From positions 1 through 28,592 of the forward strand of contig JAEYON010000115.1 in assembly GCA_023411645.1 (NCBI GenBank): a DNA stretch of 28,592 nucleotides, in the 5' to 3' direction. A program made the position numbers and the translations under genes. Below the pieces are notes generated by a model. The model was not told the origin of the DNA. It made no database searches and saw nothing but the letters and a program-made list of their open reading frames with translations. Origin of the DNA: Bacillota bacterium (lineage in GTDB: Bacteria > Bacillota > Clostridia > Acetivibrionales > DTU013). Each line of letters opens with the position of its first letter. The stretch's first letter is position 1. Below are positions 17,431 to 25,472 of the stretch, piece after piece.

Positions 17431-17449
17431 ATTATTACCTGATACTAAT
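17431..17449. promoter_or_regulatory. FapR operator
   Basis: The plus strand reads ATTATTACCTGATACTAAT, 17 of 19 positions of the near-palindromic FapR consensus ATTAGTACCTGGTACTAAT as I recall it. It lies about 14 bases downstream of the -10 of the fapR promoter, covering the early transcribed region. This supports autoregulation of the fapR-plsX-fab operon. Confidence 0.8.
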
Positions 17450-17462
17450 TCCTAATACTATG

Positions 17463-17491
17463 AGTATAGTATAAATTTTCTCAGGTTGCAA
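17463..17491 (-). promoter_or_regulatory. Sigma-A promoter of the fapR-plsX-fab operon
   Basis: On the minus strand, TTGCAA (17486-17491) and TATACT (17463-17468) are spaced by 17 bases. A second overlapping TATACT lies at 17468-17473. The FapR operator follows. The fapR ATG is at 17398, giving a leader of roughly 58 bases. Confidence 0.75.
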
Positions 17492-17529
17492 CTATTTCCT
17501 GAAATTTTATTATGTATTTTTACTATAAA

Positions 17530-17554
17530 AAACGTACGAGTATCCCGTACGTTT
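17530..17554 (-). terminator. Intrinsic terminator after pgsA
   Basis: AAACGTACG (17530-17538) and CGTACGTTT (17546-17554) form a 9-base-pair stem with a 7-base loop. On the minus strand it is followed by a further TTTATAG, giving a run of six T with the stem end. It lies 30 bases after the pgsA stop and just before the fapR promoter, separating the two operons. Confidence 0.8.
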
Positions 17555-17583
17555 AGTTATACCTATAAAGACAGATTTGTTTC

Positions 17584-18201
17584 TTATGAATTTGTATCAA
17601 TAACATTCAGGTTTTTTTTGATGTAGTCATACAATGAGTACACAGTAATAATCACAGCAAGTAGCATGGCATAATCGTCAAAATGGATATCAGATATCAG
17701 ACTGATTGGGAAGTTGTTCAGTAACGCTGCTACAATAGCTATATCCTGTAACACTGTCTTTAGTTTACCAAGCTTGCTTGCTGCAATGACAATTCCTTCT
17801 CCTGCAGCCACCAGTCTCAAACCTGTTACAATAAATTCTCTTGAAATGATCAGCATGGCCGCCCAACCATTGACCTGCCCATTCTGTACCAATGCAAGCA
17901 ATGCAGCTGTAACTAGAAGCTTATCAGCTATCGGATCAAGGAATTTTCCAAAGCGTGTTACCAGTTTTCTCTTTCTTGCGATATAACCGTCAACCGCATC
18001 CGTGCTTGAAGCAATGATAAAAATTGCAGCAGCAATATAACCCCCATACAAAGCAATAAACTGGTTGATCGCTACCAACTGCGGGCGTATGGAGTTCAGA
18101 AAGCCTGCGTTGATAATCGGATCCGGAATCGGAATGATAAAAATCATTAGTATTGGCACCACAAAAATTCTCGAAAGCGTAATTTTGTTAGGCAGATTCA
18201 T
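17584..18201 (-). CDS. pgsA: CDP-diacylglycerol-glycerol-3-phosphate 3-phosphatidyltransferase
   Basis: A 205-residue membrane enzyme making phosphatidylglycerol phosphate, the committed step to phosphatidylglycerol and cardiolipin. The CDP-alcohol phosphotransferase motif is intact: D71-G72-x2-A75-R76-x8-G85-x3-D89-x3-D93, with an additional D68. Several hydrophobic segments (about 8-25, 45-65, 95-112, 150-185) agree with an integral membrane protein. AGGAG lies upstream of the ATG inside rimO, whose last 14 bases overlap this gene, indicating coupling. It ends the cinA-to-pgsA gene run and is followed by a terminator. Confidence 0.95.
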   Translation of the reverse strand: MNLPNKITLSRIFVVPILMIFIIPIPDPIINAGFLNSIRPQLVAINQFIALYGGYIAAAIFIIASSTDAVDGYIARKRKLVTRFGKFLDPIADKLLVTAALLALVQNGQVNGWAAMLIISREFIVTGLRLVAAGEGIVIAASKLGKLKTVLQDIAIVAALLNNFPISLISDIHFDDYAMLLAVIITVYSLYDYIKKNLNVIDTNS

Positions 18202-19525
18202 GTTTTACTTCTCCTGTCAGATCGTATTCTCCACTGTCAAGTATTTCAACATTCACCATCTGGTAGTCCACAAGTGCGTCACTGCTGGTAAAGTAAATCA
18301 GGCCGTCAATTTCAGGTGCCTGTGCATAGCTTCTTCCATAATAAAAAATACCGTCCTCTGCAACGCCTTCCACCATGACCTTGTAGACTTTGCCCAGTTG
18401 GTCCGCATTCAGCTGAGCCGATATCTGACGCTGTATTTTCATAAGTCTCCCATATCGCGACCTTTTGGTCCTGGCAGGGACCTGCTGCTGCATCTTAGAA
18501 GCAGGGGTATTCTCCTCTTTAGAATACATAAATATACCAAGTCTGTCAAACTTGTATTTTTTAACAAACTCGGACAGGATATTAAAGTCTTCTTCCGTTT
18601 CACCGGGAAATCCGACAATTAGTGTGGTTCTTATAATAATGCCGGGAATCGTTTGGCGCAATTTGTCCAATAATGCCCCTATATCAGCACTTCTTCCTCT
18701 TCGTCCCATCGCTTTGAGAACTGCATCGCTTGCATGTTGGATGGGGATGTCAAGATATTTGCAAACCTTTTTGTTTTGTGCTATTTCCGCGATAAGTTCA
18801 TCATCTATTTCCTCAGGATAACAATAGAGCAAACGTATCCACTCAATCCCGTCAAGCTTACTCAACTGCTGAAGCAGCTCAATGAGCATCCTTTTCCCAT
18901 AAAGATCAATGCCATATCTTGTGGTGTCCTGTGCTACAAGTATGAGCTCCTTTACCCCGGATTCCGCCAATTTTTCAGCTTCACGGAGGATCGACTCAAG
19001 TTTTCTGCTTCTGAAGACGCCCCTCAGAGATGGAATAACGCAGTAAGTGCAGCAATTGTCACAGCCTTCGGCTATTTTAATATAAGCATAGCCTTTCCCT
19101 GTGGATACCACGCGTTCCATGTCCATATAGTCTGTTCCTGCCAGATCCCCATATAACTGGACACGCTCTCCGTTATATGCGCTTGTTATGACTGATGCTA
19201 TCGCTTCGTAACTGCCTGTCCCAAGTACAGCGTCCACCTCGGGAACCTCTTCGAGAATCAGTTTCCTGTATCTTTGTGCCAGACATCCCGTTACAATCAG
19301 CAGTTCGCAATTTTTTTCCTTCAAAGCAGCCATTTCAAGTATTGTATTGATAGATTCCTGCTTGGCGCTTTCAATAAAGCCGCATGTATTGACAATGATC
19401 ACATTCGCGTCATACTTGTCACTGACAAACTCATAACCTTCCTCCTTCAGTATTCCAAGCATAAGCTCACTGTCAACAAGATTCTTGGGGCATCCAAGTG
19501 ATACCATCCCAATTTTTTTATTCAA
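18188..19525 (-). CDS. rimO: Ribosomal protein uS12 methylthiotransferase RimO
   Basis: A 445-residue radical SAM methylthiotransferase that modifies an aspartate of ribosomal protein uS12. The N-terminal domain has three conserved cysteines for one 4Fe-4S cluster (C12 in SLGCPKN, C48 in NTCGF, C81 in VTGCLAQ). The radical SAM domain has C155-x3-C159-x2-C162 (EGCDNCCTYC). A TRAM domain ends the protein. The short SLGCPKNLVDSE form and LVAQDTTRYG point to RimO rather than MiaB. TTG at 19525 is chosen because AGGGAG lies nine bases upstream; the frame extends three codons further to another TTG that abuts the ribosome binding site. It overlaps pgsA by 14 bases. Confidence 0.94.
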   Translation of the reverse strand: MNKKIGMVSLGCPKNLVDSELMLGILKEEGYEFVSDKYDANVIIVNTCGFIESAKQESINTILEMAALKEKNCELLIVTGCLAQRYRKLILEEVPEVDAVLGTGSYEAIASVITSAYNGERVQLYGDLAGTDYMDMERVVSTGKGYAYIKIAEGCDNCCTYCVIPSLRGVFRSRKLESILREAEKLAESGVKELILVAQDTTRYGIDLYGKRMLIELLQQLSKLDGIEWIRLLYCYPEEIDDELIAEIAQNKKVCKYLDIPIQHASDAVLKAMGRRGRSADIGALLDKLRQTIPGIIIRTTLIVGFPGETEEDFNILSEFVKKYKFDRLGIFMYSKEENTPASKMQQQVPARTKRSRYGRLMKIQRQISAQLNADQLGKVYKVMVEGVAEDGIFYYGRSYAQAPEIDGLIYFTSSDALVDYQMVNVEILDSGEYDLTGEVKHESA

Positions 19526-19583
19526 TGAATACAACTCCCTGTATTTTTTACATCAAGCATCGTTAACAACTTACGCGCCTTTG

Positions 19584-20225
19584 TTAGTCCAAACTGTCTT
19601 CCTCAATGAGATCATCAGCTAGGCCGTGCAGCGCTTCGCGTATTGCGCTCATTGAAAAACCTCTATGCATTAAAAACATATAAGCTTTTCTCAATATTTT
19701 TTTATCTTGTAAATCATATTTACCAAATTTACGCTTTAACAAACTCCCTGCAACTACGGAATCCTCGACCTTCCAGTCTTCTAATACCTCATCCGCCGTT
19801 TCTTCCGTAATCCCCCTGGACATAAGCTCTCTTTTCATCATTTGTTTTGATATTGGTTTCAGCTTACTTCTGTCGAATACATACTTCTGTGCGTAGAGCT
19901 TATTATTGATATACCCTATGGCCTTCAGCTCGTTGACCACTTTTTCAATGCAATCATGGTCGTAACCATCTTCCTGAAGCTTTTTCCAAACCTCCTGCTC
20001 TGTCCGGAGCTTCATTGAAAGGTAACGGACAGCTTTTGACTTTGCTTCACGAAAATTCAGTGTGTTTTTTATATAATCGACTGTTTCCTCGGTAATTTGT
20101 GTATTTTCATACAAATGCATGGTTATATAGTCTTCTTCAGAGATGGTGAATGAAAATTTCCCATCGATATAGACAGATAGTCTGTCGCGTTTTTTTTTGC
20201 TCTTTTCTACCGAAGTGATCTCCAA
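19584..20225 (-). CDS. recX: RecX, modulator of RecA
   Basis: RecX proteins bind RecA filaments and limit or modulate their activity. This protein has the three-helix tandem repeats of the family (LNFREAKSKAVRYLSMKLRTEQEVWKKL is the first, kept short here as RYLSMKLRTEQEV) and the ELKAIGYINNKLYAQKYV block. The start is taken as TTG at 20225: AGGAG lies upstream, and MEITSVEKSKKKRDRLSVYI matches clostridial RecX N-termini. The frame continues 13 codons upstream to another TTG, which has only a weak AGG. The protein is then 213 residues. It lies 69 bases after recA with no terminator between, so SOS induction of recA should also raise recX. Confidence 0.9.
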   Translation of the reverse strand: MEITSVEKSKKKRDRLSVYIDGKFSFTISEEDYITMHLYENTQITEETVDYIKNTLNFREAKSKAVRYLSMKLRTEQEVWKKLQEDGYDHDCIEKVVNELKAIGYINNKLYAQKYVFDRSKLKPISKQMMKRELMSRGITEETADEVLEDWKVEDSVVAGSLLKRKFGKYDLQDKKILRKAYMFLMHRGFSMSAIREALHGLADDLIEEDSLD

Positions 20226-20294
20226 CGATTCACCATCTCCTGTCAGATTAACCTCTTGCTTCAACCGTGTCTGTGTCTATTTTAACCTTTATTG

Positions 20295-21347
20295 CTATTC
20301 CATGTCCAGTTCCATTTCATCGTCATCATCAGCTTGAGAATTAGGCGACATGCTCTTTACGAAAGCTTGATTGTAGTTCTCACGTATTTTCTTTTCAATG
20401 TCTTTACATATTTCGGTATTTTCAATAAGGAACTGCTTCACGTTTTCTCTTCCCTGTCCGATCCTCTGGCCATTGTAGGAGAACCATGAACCGCTCTTGT
20501 TTACAATATCCAGATTGACGCCTACATCCAGAATACTTCCTTCTTTAGATATGCCCTGACCGTAAATGATATCGAATTCCGCTTCTTTAAACGGCGGGGC
20601 AACTTTATTTTTCACGACCTTTACGCGTGTTCTGTTTCCAACGATCTCCGTGCCCTGCTTTAATGATTCTATCCTTCGTACGTCAAGCCTGACTGATGAG
20701 TAAAACTTCAATGCCCTGCCGCCTGGCGTTACTTCAGGATTGCCGAACATAATCCCTACCTTTTCTCTTAACTGATTGATGAAAATTGCGGTTGTCTTTG
20801 ATTTGCTGATCACACCTGCGAGCTTTCTCAGCGCCTGTGACATAAGTCTGGCCTGAAGCCCTACATGAGAGTCTCCCATTTCGCCGTCAATTTCAGCTTT
20901 TGGCACAAGAGCCGCCACAGAGTCAACAACAATGACATCAATAGCTCCACTGCGCACCAGTGCTTCTGCTATTTCTAAGGCCTGCTCACCTGTATCCGGC
21001 TGGGAAACAATCAGATTTTCAATATCAACGCCAAGTTTTTTTGCATAAACAGGGTCAAGCGCATGCTCAGCATCGATAAATGCCGCATCTCCCCCAGCCT
21101 TTTGAGCTTCTGCAACAATGTGCAGTGCAACTGTAGTTTTACCGGAGGATTCCGGCCCGAAAATCTCAACTATTCTTCCTCTTGGTACTCCACCTACGCC
21201 AAGCGCAATGTCAAGGCCGATCGAACCGGTGGGAATGACTTCTACATTCATATGCGAATCCTCACCAAGTCTCATTATGGCACCTTTGCCAAATTGTTTT
21301 TCGATCTGGCCCAATGCCATCTCCAAAGCCTTCTTTTTCTCCATCAT
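20295..21347 (-). CDS. recA: Recombinase RecA
   Basis: The 350-residue RecA catalyses strand exchange and stimulates LexA self-cleavage. Walker A GPESSGKTT is at 64-72, followed by the conserved FIDAEHALD, VVDSVAALVPKAEI (Walker B and loop region), QARLMSQALRKL and NQLREKVGIMFGNPE, with an acidic C-terminal tail (DDDDEMELDME) that restrains activity in the family. The first ATG of a MM pair is used; GGAGG lies ten bases upstream. It has its own sigma-A promoter with a LexA box just after the -10, and recX follows. Confidence 0.98.
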   Translation of the reverse strand: MMEKKKALEMALGQIEKQFGKGAIMRLGEDSHMNVEVIPTGSIGLDIALGVGGVPRGRIVEIFGPESSGKTTVALHIVAEAQKAGGDAAFIDAEHALDPVYAKKLGVDIENLIVSQPDTGEQALEIAEALVRSGAIDVIVVDSVAALVPKAEIDGEMGDSHVGLQARLMSQALRKLAGVISKSKTTAIFINQLREKVGIMFGNPEVTPGGRALKFYSSVRLDVRRIESLKQGTEIVGNRTRVKVVKNKVAPPFKEAEFDIIYGQGISKEGSILDVGVNLDIVNKSGSWFSYNGQRIGQGRENVKQFLIENTEICKDIEKKIRENYNQAFVKSMSPNSQADDDDEMELDME

Positions 21348-21377
21348 TGCAAGCAGACCTCCTTATATGAATAAATG

Positions 21378-21391
21378 CGAACGTTTGTTCT
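21378..21391. promoter_or_regulatory. LexA (SOS) box of recA
   Basis: The minus strand reads AGAACAAACGTTCG, 13 of 14 positions of CGAACRNRYGTTYG, with an intact GAAC-N4-GTTC core at 21379-21390. It begins seven bases downstream of the -10, over the probable transcription start, so LexA binding would block initiation of recA. Confidence 0.85.
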
Positions 21392-21397
21392 GGCTAA

Positions 21398-21426
21398 ATT
21401 ATATATTATTTCTCCAAAAGAGTCAA
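21398..21426 (-). promoter_or_regulatory. Sigma-A promoter of recA-recX
   Basis: On the minus strand, TTGACT (21421-21426, 5 of 6) and a perfect TATAAT (21398-21403) are separated by exactly 17 bases. It lies just after the murJ stop (21445), giving recA its own start of transcription despite the cinA-murJ genes upstream in the same direction. Confidence 0.88.
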
Positions 21427-21444
21427 TGATTAATTTACATATTA

Positions 21445-23025
21445 TTACATATATCTTTGTGCTTTCAACATTTTTAACAAATATCTCGCATCCTCCGCCT
21501 TTAATAATAGCATCATGACCGCATATACTGCCGCTCCGAGGATTATTTCGCCTGTAAGGTACACTAACTGCAAAGCTTTTGTATCAAGTCGGACAGGAAT
21601 ACTCTCAAGTACTGCCAAAATAATTCCCATAATCAATGCAGATGGTATAGCTCTTACAAAAAAACTCCATAGCTTGTCCAAAGAGAAACCCTTCACTTTT
21701 CTGCTCATCAGGATAAAAAGCAAAACAGCGTTGATCATACTTGTGATAGAGTAGCTCAAAGCCATACCTGCGGCGCCCAGATCTGTGAATAAGTAAAAAA
21801 TCAGTCCAAATCCCAAGTTCATAATAACAGAACCAATCCCCGCCAGCAATGGGGTCTTTGTGTCCTGCAGCGCATAAAAAGCCCTGTTCATTATAGTCAC
21901 AACAGACGAAGTGATAATGGATACTGCAAACACTACCATAATAGATGCAACAAGTGTTACATCGGCCTCAGTAAATTTAACTCCCCATTTGTACACCGCT
22001 CTTACTAAAGGCTCCCTTAACACAATGAAGCCCAATGCAGATGGTACTGCCGCAAAAAGCACTGAAGTAAGTGATCGCATCAAAAGGTGCTTGTATTCAT
22101 AGTGATCTCCTGATGCATATTTCCCGGATAAAGCTGGCAGGATTGCAGTGCCAAGTCCCAATGCAAAAATCCCATGAGGGAGCTGCCACAGTGTGTTAGC
22201 ATTCCTGAAAGCGGCAAGGCCTCCTTCATAGGCAGATAAAGAAACAAAGGCCGTTGCAATAATTACATTGACCTGCGTGGCGGAGGAGGCTAAAAGGGAC
22301 GGCACCGCTTGCCCAAGGAGGGTTTTGAAGCCGTTATCAGTCAGGTCGATAAAGGGTCTGTAAAACTTCATTTCCGGCAAAACAAATAAAAGCTGTATTA
22401 AAAAATAAAGTGCGGCGCTGGCAGCAACACCATAAGCTACCTTTACCATGCTGTCAGGATTCGTGTCGGCAAAAAGCAGAATGCTTATAGCGCAGCCAAC
22501 ATTATAAATTGAAGGACCGTATGCAGCCGCCGCAAATTTTTTATAAGAGTTCAGTACACCGTTGCACATACCGGCAAGCATAATGAATGCAACAGAGGGA
22601 AAAAGGATTCTTGTCAGTCTGATAGACAGTTCCTGCGTTTGCGGACTTTTTCCTGCAAATCCGGGCGCAACAGCCGGAATAATCTGCTGAGCAAAAATTA
22701 CGCCAAAACCGCACAGTATCACCATTATGACAAAGGCAATATTTATAAAGGTGCTGACTGCTCTCCAGCCATCATGCTCCTCTTTCCTCTCCAGCTTGCC
22801 CGATAAAAAAGGAACAAGTGCAGCAGATATGGTTCCGCCTACCAGAAGAATATACATCAGATCCGGAACTGTAAATGCCGCAACATATGCATCCTGAACC
22901 CAGCTGAGTCCGACCTTCCAGGACAGCATCGTCTCCCTGATAAACCCGGTAATCCTGCTTAGTACTACTGATGACATGACAATCATAGCCGCAGATGATA
23001 CCCTGCTACCATTCATACGCTCCAA
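21445..23025 (-). CDS. murJ: Lipid II flippase MurJ (MviN family)
   Basis: A 526-residue polytopic membrane protein of the MOP exporter superfamily; MurJ flips the peptidoglycan precursor lipid II across the membrane. Family motifs include SRITGFIRETML near the N-terminus, DAYVAAFTVPDLMYILLVGG, SAALVPFLS, and LWQLPHGIFALGLGTAILPALS in the middle. Roughly 14 hydrophobic segments can be counted. The start is TTG at 23025, one base after the cinA stop, with GGGAGG eight bases upstream. A longer frame to 23049 would overlap cinA by 23 bases and has no ribosome binding site. The position between cinA and recA is unusual. Polysaccharide flippases of the same superfamily are related, but the motifs favour MurJ. 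Confidence 0.92.
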   Translation of the reverse strand: MERMNGSRVSSAAMIVMSSVVLSRITGFIRETMLSWKVGLSWVQDAYVAAFTVPDLMYILLVGGTISAALVPFLSGKLERKEEHDGWRAVSTFINIAFVIMVILCGFGVIFAQQIIPAVAPGFAGKSPQTQELSIRLTRILFPSVAFIMLAGMCNGVLNSYKKFAAAAYGPSIYNVGCAISILLFADTNPDSMVKVAYGVAASAALYFLIQLLFVLPEMKFYRPFIDLTDNGFKTLLGQAVPSLLASSATQVNVIIATAFVSLSAYEGGLAAFRNANTLWQLPHGIFALGLGTAILPALSGKYASGDHYEYKHLLMRSLTSVLFAAVPSALGFIVLREPLVRAVYKWGVKFTEADVTLVASIMVVFAVSIITSSVVTIMNRAFYALQDTKTPLLAGIGSVIMNLGFGLIFYLFTDLGAAGMALSYSITSMINAVLLFILMSRKVKGFSLDKLWSFFVRAIPSALIMGIILAVLESIPVRLDTKALQLVYLTGEIILGAAVYAVMMLLLKAEDARYLLKMLKAQRYM

Positions 23026-23026
23026 A

Positions 23027-24292
23027 TCATAATCCTCCCGGGCTGTCATGCTTTTGAACCAATGTATTCAGATACCTTCGTAACATGTCAAATGCATACA
23101 GACAAGTAACATTTCTTATCCTGGTCCTGCTTCCCCATAGATCAAGCCGTTTAGCGATTACACCGTCTGCGTGGGACAGTGCGATATAAACCAACCCTAC
23201 CTGTTTTTCTGGTGTACCGCCGTCAGGCCCTGCAATGCCGGTAACCGAAATACCCAGATCAGTGCCGGATATCCTCCGAATTCCTTCAGCCATCTCTGTT
23301 GCAGTCTGCTCGCTTACCGCACCGAACTGATCGAGTGTCGTTTGATTTACACCCACTTCTTCTACCTTGGAACGATTACTATATGTAACTATAGAACGGT
23401 CGAAAACAGCTGAGATTCCCGGTTTATCCGTCAGTTTCGATGCCAGAAGGCCACCTGTGCAAGATTCAGCAAGCGACAATGTTAAACCGCTTTCGATAAG
23501 CAAGTCCGCCGCAACCTCTTCAAGCCCTCTATCGTCATTAGTGTATACCGAATCACCCATCCTTCGTTTTATTTCTTCCTCAATCGGAGTAATGATATCT
23601 TCCTCACTGCTGTCCTTTTTATATCTTGCAGTGATTCTCAGCGTCACTTCACCATCCTTGGCATAAGGTGCAATGGTCGGATTGGTCTGCATGTCAATAA
23701 GGTCAAGCAAACGATCTTCTACTTCAGACTCACCAATCCCAAAGATTTTGATGTATCTGGACTCCAGTCTGAATTCCGATTTTGCGGCAAAATACGGTAT
23801 GACGAATTCATCAAACATGGGCTTCATTTCAGAAGGAGGACCGGGCAGCATAATAACGACCTTACCATCCTGCTCAATAATGCAGCCGGGCGCAGTGCCG
23901 TTTTTATTCCTTATGATGATACTCCCTTCCGGTAAATAGGCCTGTTTAATATTATTATGGGTCATCGTCCTGCTTCTTTTTTCAAAAAACTCCTTCATCC
24001 TGTCAAGAGATTCCTGGTCGAGCACAAGCTTCTTATTTACCGCCGCGGCCACAGTCTCCTTCGTCAAGTCATCCTGTGTCGGTCCAAGTCCGCCCGTCAG
24101 AATAATTACATCTGAACGTGAAAGAGCCATGTCCAGACATTGCTTCAGCCTGTCAGGATTATCACCCACAACATCGTGATAATATACCCCTATACCCACA
24201 TTAGGCAATCTTGATGAAATATATTGGGCGTTTGTGTTAGCAATCTGCCCCATAAGTAATTCTGTACCAACCGCAAGAATTTCAGCTTTCAT
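23027..24292 (-). CDS. cinA: CinA, competence/damage-inducible protein with NMN amidohydrolase domain
   Basis: A 421-residue two-domain protein. The N-terminal molybdopterin-binding-like domain has AVGTELLMG, GGLGPTQDD (67-75) and MLPGPPSEMKPMF. The C-terminal PncC domain carries AESCTGG (275-281) and SVTGIAGPDGG, the nicotinamide-mononucleotide deamidase signature. In other bacteria the N-terminal domain acts as an ADP-ribose pyrophosphatase and the whole protein recycles NMN released by DNA ligase; cinA often neighbours recA. The ATG has GAGAGGA about ten bases upstream. Despite the name, I see no LexA box in the upstream region. It is followed after one base by murJ. Confidence 0.95.
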   Translation of the reverse strand: MKAEILAVGTELLMGQIANTNAQYISSRLPNVGIGVYYHDVVGDNPDRLKQCLDMALSRSDVIILTGGLGPTQDDLTKETVAAAVNKKLVLDQESLDRMKEFFEKRSRTMTHNNIKQAYLPEGSIIIRNKNGTAPGCIIEQDGKVVIMLPGPPSEMKPMFDEFVIPYFAAKSEFRLESRYIKIFGIGESEVEDRLLDLIDMQTNPTIAPYAKDGEVTLRITARYKKDSSEEDIITPIEEEIKRRMGDSVYTNDDRGLEEVAADLLIESGLTLSLAESCTGGLLASKLTDKPGISAVFDRSIVTYSNRSKVEEVGVNQTTLDQFGAVSEQTATEMAEGIRRISGTDLGISVTGIAGPDGGTPEKQVGLVYIALSHADGVIAKRLDLWGSRTRIRNVTCLYAFDMLRRYLNTLVQKHDSPGGL

Positions 24293-24515
24293 TGAATTCG
24301 TCCTCTCCCGGCAGCGCTCTCCTGTTATTCTCCTTCCAGGAGTGCCCCCCTATCATTATACATTAGCAGAATCAACATTAAAATAGCAGATATCTAAATG
24401 CAGTCACATTAAAAAAAGACGAAAATGACCTAAAAAAATCTACTTCATTCTTCATCATTGCTAAGTTAAGATTATATTAAAGCACAATAAAATAAAAGTG
24501 AAGAGGGATGCAGAT
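24293..24515. promoter_or_regulatory. Divergent intergenic region between cinA and the MoxR gene
   Basis: This 223-base AT-rich region must drive cinA (minus) and the MoxR operon (plus). A perfect TATAAT for cinA lies at 24355-24360 on the minus strand, but I find no good -35 at 16-18 bases. CTCCTG/CAGGAG repeats at about 24319-24341 lie in the probable cinA leader. For the plus strand, TATATT occurs near 24474 without a clear -35. No LexA or FapR site was seen. Confidence 0.45.
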
Positions 24516-25472
24516 ATGAATGATTCCGTTAGAATTCTCAAGAACATTATCGACAATGTAGAAAATGTCATCGTGGGGAAACGTTATGCAATAGAGCTTG
24601 CAGTGATTTCACTTATCTGCAACGGCCATGTTCTGATTGAGGATGTACCTGGCGTTGGTAAGACCAGCCTCGTATCTGCTCTGTCAAAATCGCTGAACGC
24701 TTCGTTCAGAAGGATTCAGTTCACACCTGACGTATTGCCATCCGATATTACAGGGTACTCAATCTACAATCAAAAGACCTCTGACTTTGAGTACCGCCCG
24801 GGCGCCATCATGAGTCAGATAATCCTGGCAGATGAAATCAACCGTACATCACCTAAAACCCAGGCCAGCCTTCTGGAGGTCATGGAAGAATACCAGGTAA
24901 CTGTTGACGGCATCACCTACAAGGTACCAAAGCCTTTTATGGTACTTGCTACTCAGAACCCCGTTGAATATCTCGGCACCTATCCTCTGCCTGAAGCTCA
25001 GATCGATCGTTTCTTCATTAAAATTTCAATAGGGTACCCTACAACTACCGAAGAGAGCTACATCCTCTCCAAATTCCAGCTTTCCAATCCGCTTGAAAAG
25101 CTTCTTCCCGTTGCAGAAAGCAGTGATATCATTGCTCTACAGGAAGAGATCAAAACTGTGCATGTAGACAAAACACTTAGTAATTATATTGTAGACATCG
25201 TAAGTCAGACAAGAAGGCATCCCGATGTCGCTCTTGGTTCAAGCCCCAGAGGCTCATTATCCTTGTTCCGCGCATCGCAAGCCTGGGCTTTCTATAACGG
25301 AAGGAATTATGTATTGCCGGATGATATCAAGAAAATGGTCATACCTGTTCTCTCACACAGACTGATGCTAAAGCAGGAAGCAAAGCTCAAGAAGATTAAT
25401 CCCGAAGAAATATTAAATACGATCGTAGCCAGAATTAATGTTCCGGTGGTGAGCCAACATGAAGCAAAGTAG
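24516..25472 (+). CDS. MoxR-family AAA+ ATPase
   Basis: A 318-residue AAA+ ATPase of the MoxR group (AAA_3), thought to act as chaperones that assemble or activate partner complexes. Walker A is in EDVPGVGKTS (GVGKT at 46-50), and Walker B with the following motif is LADEINRTSPKTQASLLEVMEEYQV. ATQNPVEYLGTYPLPEAQIDRF is the typical sensor-1 and arginine-finger region. The start at 24516 is preceded by GAGGG at eight bases; the frame extends six codons to a GTG that overlaps the ribosome binding site. It overlaps the DUF58 gene by 14 bases. The MoxR-DUF58-transglutaminase order is widespread in bacteria, with the exact target unknown here. Confidence 0.93.
   Translation: MNDSVRILKNIIDNVENVIVGKRYAIELAVISLICNGHVLIEDVPGVGKTSLVSALSKSLNASFRRIQFTPDVLPSDITGYSIYNQKTSDFEYRPGAIMSQIILADEINRTSPKTQASLLEVMEEYQVTVDGITYKVPKPFMVLATQNPVEYLGTYPLPEAQIDRFFIKISIGYPTTTEESYILSKFQLSNPLEKLLPVAESSDIIALQEEIKTVHVDKTLSNYIVDIVSQTRRHPDVALGSSPRGSLSLFRASQAWAFYNGRNYVLPDDIKKMVIPVLSHRLMLKQEAKLKKINPEEILNTIVARINVPVVSQHEAK

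Noticed and set aside
18065..18622. Plus-strand open frame of 185 codons opposite pgsA and rimO
   Set aside because: It covers two well-supported minus-strand genes and shows no recognisable domain.
24293..24360. Possible LexA control of cinA, suggested by its damage-inducible name
   Set aside because: No GAAC-N4-GTTC-like site was found upstream; the name comes from competence operons in other bacteria.
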